Assembly: GCA_030693565.1 (NCBI GenBank)
Contig: JAUYAJ010000257.1
Span: 1 to 8,478 of the forward strand
Reading direction: 5' to 3'
DNA: 8,478 bases
DNA from: Rubrivivax sp.
GTDB taxonomy: Bacteria > Pseudomonadota > Gammaproteobacteria > Burkholderiales > Burkholderiaceae_C
In this document: positions 6,267-8,478 of the stretch, one piece after another
Numbering within the stretch: the stretch's first letter is position 1
Layout of the letters: the number at the start of each line of letters is the position of its first letter
Notes under the pieces: model-generated
Database searches by the model: none
What the model was told of the DNA's origin: nothing
The model's input: the letters and a program-made list of their open reading frames with translations, nothing else
Program-made: the position numbers and the translations under genes

Positions 6267-6504
6267 GATCGGGACGGCAGGGCGCTGTGTTGCGCTCATG
6301 TCCCCCGGCGTCGGCCTGCGGCCGCCACCTCCTCCTTGACTTCGCTCCACACAGCGCCCCACCGTCCCGATCTGGCACCAGCGTGGCCTTCAACCGTCGA
6401 ATGGGTCCGCTGCTGGCAGCCAACGACGTCGGGTGGCCGTCGTAGCGAAGTCAAGGAGCGCTGTCGCCGGGCATGAGCGTAGGCGGCCAGCCGGCGTCGT
6501 TGGC
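6267..6504. repeat. Two hairpins with mutually complementary loops
   Basis: Hairpin 1 pairs 6267-6290 with 6349-6372 (22 of 24 positions, the mismatches centred in the arm). Hairpin 2 pairs 6419-6432 with 6491-6504 (13 of 14, the last a possible G-U) and continues with TGGCCG (6434-6439) to CGGCCA (6484-6489). The loop of hairpin 1 carries block B (6293-6310) and block C (6332-6346). The loop of hairpin 2 carries their reverse complements in reversed order: C' (6444-6458, 15 of 15) and B' (6465-6479, 15 pairs with a 3-base bulge TCC in B). A further small hairpin CGGCC-TGC-GGCCG sits at 6312-6324. In RNA or single-stranded DNA the loops could kiss or swap partners. In duplex DNA it reads as one sequence block present in both orientations between different flanking arms. 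Confidence 0.8.
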
Positions 6505-6651
6505 TCGCGCTAAGTGGCCGCGTCAACGCCAGCGCGTGGCCATGCTGCAGGCACTCGCACGGACGACTCGTCGTGGCGCACAAGTTATACGATCGAAAGC
6601 AAGTGGGTATGAGAGGGCCTTGATCCGCCCGCGGAGATCACATCTGGCTTG

Positions 6652-6669
6652 ATTCGGGCATTCCCGAAT
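6652..6669 (-). repeat. Hairpin downstream of hicB, possible transcript end
   Basis: ATTCGGG-CATT-CCCGAAT is a perfect 7-bp stem with a 4-base loop, 13 bp past the hicB stop on the - strand. There is no T-run on either side, so if it ends transcription it is an atypical terminator. Confidence 0.4.
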
Positions 6670-6682
6670 GGGCCCGTGCGGC

Positions 6683-7024
6683 TCAAGCGCCGCCCACCTC
6701 GCTGGCCAGCACACCCGTCAAGAACTGATTCAGGCTCACGCCCTCTTGCGCCGCACGCCGCGCCAGCCGCGCATGCAAGCTGCGTGGCAGGCGGACCAGG
6801 AACTTGCCGCTGTAGCCCTGCAGCGGCTGCACCGCTTGCGCAACGGGCACCGCCTTGCCAGCGGCCTGGGCGGCTTGCACCCAGGCCGCGATGGCGTCCT
6901 GCACCTCGCGCGCCGCTTCGGTCTCGGTGGCACCCCAGGCACTGCAGCCTGGCAGGTCGGGCACCTCGGCGATGAAGCCCGCGTCCTCTTCACTCCAGAA
7001 AATGTTGATGGGGTAGTGGTTCAT
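6683..7024 (-). CDS. hicB: HicB antitoxin of a type II toxin-antitoxin system
   Basis: A 113-residue two-domain antitoxin. Residues 3-60 form the HicB partial RNase H-like fold that binds and blocks HicA, with the typical core FWSEEDAGFIAEVPDLPGCS and the following ATETEA helix start. Residues 72-105 (SGKFLVRLPRSLHARLARRA, then EGVSLNQFL) match a ribbon-helix-helix DNA-binding domain, which in this family represses the operon by binding its promoter. The gene overlaps hicA by four bases (ATGA), with AGGGG inside the hicA end serving as a likely ribosome binding site; toxin-first order is usual for hicAB. Both domains are complete and the pair is intact, so the module is probably functional. 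It lies opposite in direction to all neighbouring genes, inside the segment that separates the two ligase copies. Confidence 0.92.
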   Translation of the reverse strand: MNHYPINIFWSEEDAGFIAEVPDLPGCSAWGATETEAAREVQDAIAAWVQAAQAAGKAVPVAQAVQPLQGYSGKFLVRLPRSLHARLARRAAQEGVSLNQFLTGVLASEVGGA

Positions 7025-7269
7025 TCGGTGGCCCCTGCGTACTTGCGGATCATCTCAATCAACTGCCGCGCCTGGTAGGGCGGGACAAAGCCATCACGGT
7101 CCTGGTAGTTCAGCCCGGCTGGTTCTCCCGCCTTGGCGAACGCCTTGTGCGAGCCCTTGCCACCATGGTGGATAAAACCCAGCAGTTCGGCCGCTTTGCA
7201 GGCCTGTGCGAATCGAACCTGTTGCGGGTTGCTCGTGATGGCGTGGAGCAGTTTGGTCTTCGAATTCAC
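7021..7269 (-). CDS. hicA: HicA toxin (mRNA interferase)
   Basis: An 82-residue HicA toxin, a small double-stranded-RNA-binding-like protein that cleaves mRNA when not bound by HicB. The family core is clear: AAELLGFIHHGGKGSHKAF (26-44) with His41 of the GSH motif as the catalytic histidine, and VPPYQARQLIEMIRKY as the final strand-helix unit. The length and the N-terminal NPQQVRFAQ segment fit the longer HicA subgroup. Translation most likely starts at the GTG at 7269; no ATG lies before the conserved core and the upstream ribosome binding site is weak, which would keep toxin synthesis low. An 18-bp imperfect palindrome sits just upstream and is the best candidate for autoregulation by HicB. 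Free HicA would arrest growth by blocking translation. Confidence 0.92.
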   Translation of the reverse strand: MNSKTKLLHAITSNPQQVRFAQACKAAELLGFIHHGGKGSHKAFAKAGEPAGLNYQDRDGFVPPYQARQLIEMIRKYAGATE

Positions 7270-7277
7270 CCGTGAGC

Positions 7278-7295
7278 GATACCGCGGGCGATATC
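7278..7295 (-). promoter_or_regulatory. Candidate HicB operator upstream of hicA
   Basis: GATACCGC-GG-GCGATATC is an inverted repeat with one mismatched pair, ending nine bases before the hicA start codon. Ribbon-helix-helix HicB proteins bind such palindromes in their own promoter. No good -10/-35 pair could be assigned around it. Confidence 0.5.
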
Positions 7296-7347
7296 TCTAT
7301 GCAACAGCCCGGCGGATCAAGGGCGTGTGTCTCACAGGACCCGGGGG

Positions 7348-7371
7348 TCTGGCCTCTGGCCCCTTCTGGCC
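7348..7371. repeat. Three TCTGGCC heptamers before the second ligase copy
   Basis: TCTGGCC occurs at 7348-7354, 7355-7361 and 7365-7371, the first two abutting and the third after CCT. It lies about 65-90 bp upstream of the ligase ATG. It may be a regulator binding array or chance in GC-rich DNA. Confidence 0.35.
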
Positions 7372-7435
7372 CATGACGGCGCCGGCTGCGCCCAAGCCAT
7401 GGCGGCACCGGCTGCTACGATGCCGGCCGCTGACC

Positions 7436-8478
7436 ATGGGCCCAAACTCCAATCGCAAGCTGGCTTCGTGGCTGGCCATCGCCGCCGCCGCCGCGCCATC
7501 GCTGCTGGCCTACAACGTCTCGCCGTCACCAACCTTCTTGAACCAGGCGCTGGCGCTGGCCTTGTGGGGCTGGTTCGTCGCCGCCTGTGCCGCCAGCGCA
7601 TCGGCGCTGCCACTGCGCCCGCTGCGCGCGCCGCTGCTGGCGCTGGCTTTGCTGGCTGGCGCCGCGCTGTGGTCGTGGCTGGGGGGCGCGCTGCCTGCCA
7701 GCCTGGCGCTGTCGGGCCTGGGCTTGATCGCGGCGGCGGCGCTGCTGCTGCTGGGCGGCGCCAGCGCGCGCGGCAGCGCCGACGCGGTGCCGCTGTTCAC
7801 CTGTTTCTGCGCCGGCTGGGTGGTGGCGGGGCTGCTCAATGCGGGCGTTGCCGTGGTCCAGGTGTTCGCGCCGGACAGCATCGACGGCGACTGGATCGCG
7901 CGCTCGGGCATCGTTGGCCGCGCGGTCGGAAATATCCGTCAGCCCAACCACCTGAGCAGCCTGCTGCTGTGGTCGGCGATCGCCGTCATTGCCTTGCTCG
8001 AACTGCGCCGGCTGGCGCCGGTCTGGGCCCGGCTGCTGTTCGCGGCCATGGTCTTCGCCGTCGTGCTCACGGCGTCGCGCACCGGGCTGGTCGGCATGGT
8101 GGTGCTGGCTTTGTGGGGCTTGTTCGACCGCCGGCTGTCGCCCGCCAGCCGCTGGCTGCTGCTGGCCGCGCCGCTGCTCTACGGCGCGGCCTGGCTGGCG
8201 ATGTCGGCCTGGGCTGAGGCCTCGCAGCACAGCTTTGGCGGCAGCGCGCGTGTTGCTGAGGCCGACATTTCCGGCTCGCGCTTTGGCATCTGGGCCAACA
8301 CGCTGGCGCTGATCCGCGAGCAGCCCTGGACTGGCATCGGCTTTGGCGAATTCAACTTCGCCTGGTCGCTGACACCCTTCCCGGGTCGGCCAACGGCCTT
8401 CTTCGACCATTCGCACAACCTGCCGCTGCAGCTGGCGGTGGAGCTCGGGCTGCCGCTGGCCGCGCTGGTGCTGGCGCT
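7436..8478 (+). CDS. PglL/TfpO-like pilin O-oligosaccharyltransferase (second copy, 3' end outside window)
   Basis: The first 347 codons of a polytopic inner-membrane ligase, open to the window edge. Family features in order: N-terminal hydrophobic helices with the PglL_A-like stretch NVSPSPTFLNQAL (27-39), several alternating transmembrane helices, RAVGN with RQPNHLSS around 165-175, LTASRTG ending near 218, and a loop with HSHN (His325, His327) inside the Wzy_C region, followed by the helix LPLQLAVELGLPLA. Such enzymes move a lipid-linked oligosaccharide onto Ser/Thr of pilin in the periplasm; the periplasmic histidines are important for catalysis in related ligases. Position two genes after pilA supports pilin as the acceptor. 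O-antigen ligase or polymerase is a less likely alternative because of the pilin context and QPNH motif. The ATG at 7436 starts four residues ahead of the equivalent point in the first copy. A TACGAT -10-like box at 7416-7421 would leave an almost leaderless mRNA. Confidence 0.88.
   Translation, partial: MGPNSNRKLASWLAIAAAAAPSLLAYNVSPSPTFLNQALALALWGWFVAACAASASALPLRPLRAPLLALALLAGAALWSWLGGALPASLALSGLGLIAAAALLLLGGASARGSADAVPLFTCFCAGWVVAGLLNAGVAVVQVFAPDSIDGDWIARSGIVGRAVGNIRQPNHLSSLLLWSAIAVIALLELRRLAPVWARLLFAAMVFAVVLTASRTGLVGMVVLALWGLFDRRLSPASRWLLLAAPLLYGAAWLAMSAWAEASQHSFGGSARVAEADISGSRFGIWANTLALIREQPWTGIGFGEFNFAWSLTPFPGRPTAFFDHSHNLPLQLAVELGLPLAALVLA

Larger units (their letters stand above)
5847..6682. 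other. Palindrome-dense region without a convincing gene, start of the insert
   Basis: About 835 bp from the point where the first ligase copy breaks to the end of hicB. No reading frame has a recognisable protein; short open frames exist on both strands but overlap each other. The region holds a GGGGGTCAGGTCTTG element, a REP-like double hairpin (5941-5987), mutually exclusive small hairpins near 6159-6185, an inverted repeat around a CTGGCCAG palindrome (6190-6228), the interlocked hairpin pair at 6267-6504, and a hairpin at 6652-6669. This pattern suggests a mosaic of small non-autonomous elements or a structured RNA rather than ordinary intergenic DNA. Confidence 0.6.

Noticed and set aside
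6419..6504. Integron attC site
   Set aside because: The GCCAACG/CGTTGGC arms recall attC hairpins, but the RYYYAAC/GTTRRRY core is not met and no integrase or cassette array is visible.
5847..6682. Retron, diversity-generating element or group II intron
   Set aside because: No reverse transcriptase reading frame is present in the region, and no template/variable repeat pair or intron domain V was seen.
5847..6682. CRISPR array
   Set aside because: The repeats are inverted and unequal in length; there are no regularly spaced direct repeats.
7327..8217. 296-codon open frame on the + strand, frame 1
   Set aside because: Arg-rich shadow overlapping the ligase; the true ligase frame starts at 7436 and runs off the window.

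Overview
The window looks like the chromosome of a GC-rich betaproteobacterium, probably Burkholderiales of the Rubrivivax/Leptothrix/Roseateles type. This rests on the very strong G/C third-position bias, a sigma-54-driven type IVa pilin with a PglL-type pilin glycosylation ligase beside it, and the general gene style. The genus is inferred, not shown.

Left part (1-2916), all on the + strand: the 3' end of a Hanks-type Ser/Thr protein kinase, a PP2C-family phosphatase, a protein with one canonical and one degenerate FHA domain, and a metallo-beta-lactamase-fold enzyme resembling class II cyclic-nucleotide phosphodiesterases. Kinase, phosphatase and phosphothreonine reader form a compact reversible-phosphorylation module. 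A threonine between the two FHA domains is a plausible phospho-switch.

Middle (3128-5000): a DUF4382-type lipoprotein, then a type IV major pilin (PilA) with a near-consensus sigma-54 promoter, GTGACG-type inverted repeats upstream, and a clear rho-independent terminator.

Right part (5203-8478): two tandem paralogs of a PglL/TfpO-like O-oligosaccharyltransferase, which would glycosylate pilin. The first copy is cut after residue 215, at the end of a shared LTASRTGLV motif. The second is intact as far as the window shows and runs off the right edge. Between them is about 1.6 kb of foreign-looking DNA: about 835 bp without a convincing gene but dense in inverted repeats, then a hicAB toxin-antitoxin pair on the - strand. 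The most striking structure is at 6267-6504, where two neighbouring hairpins have loops that are reverse complements of each other (two blocks of 15 bp each). No feature type I know explains it fully.
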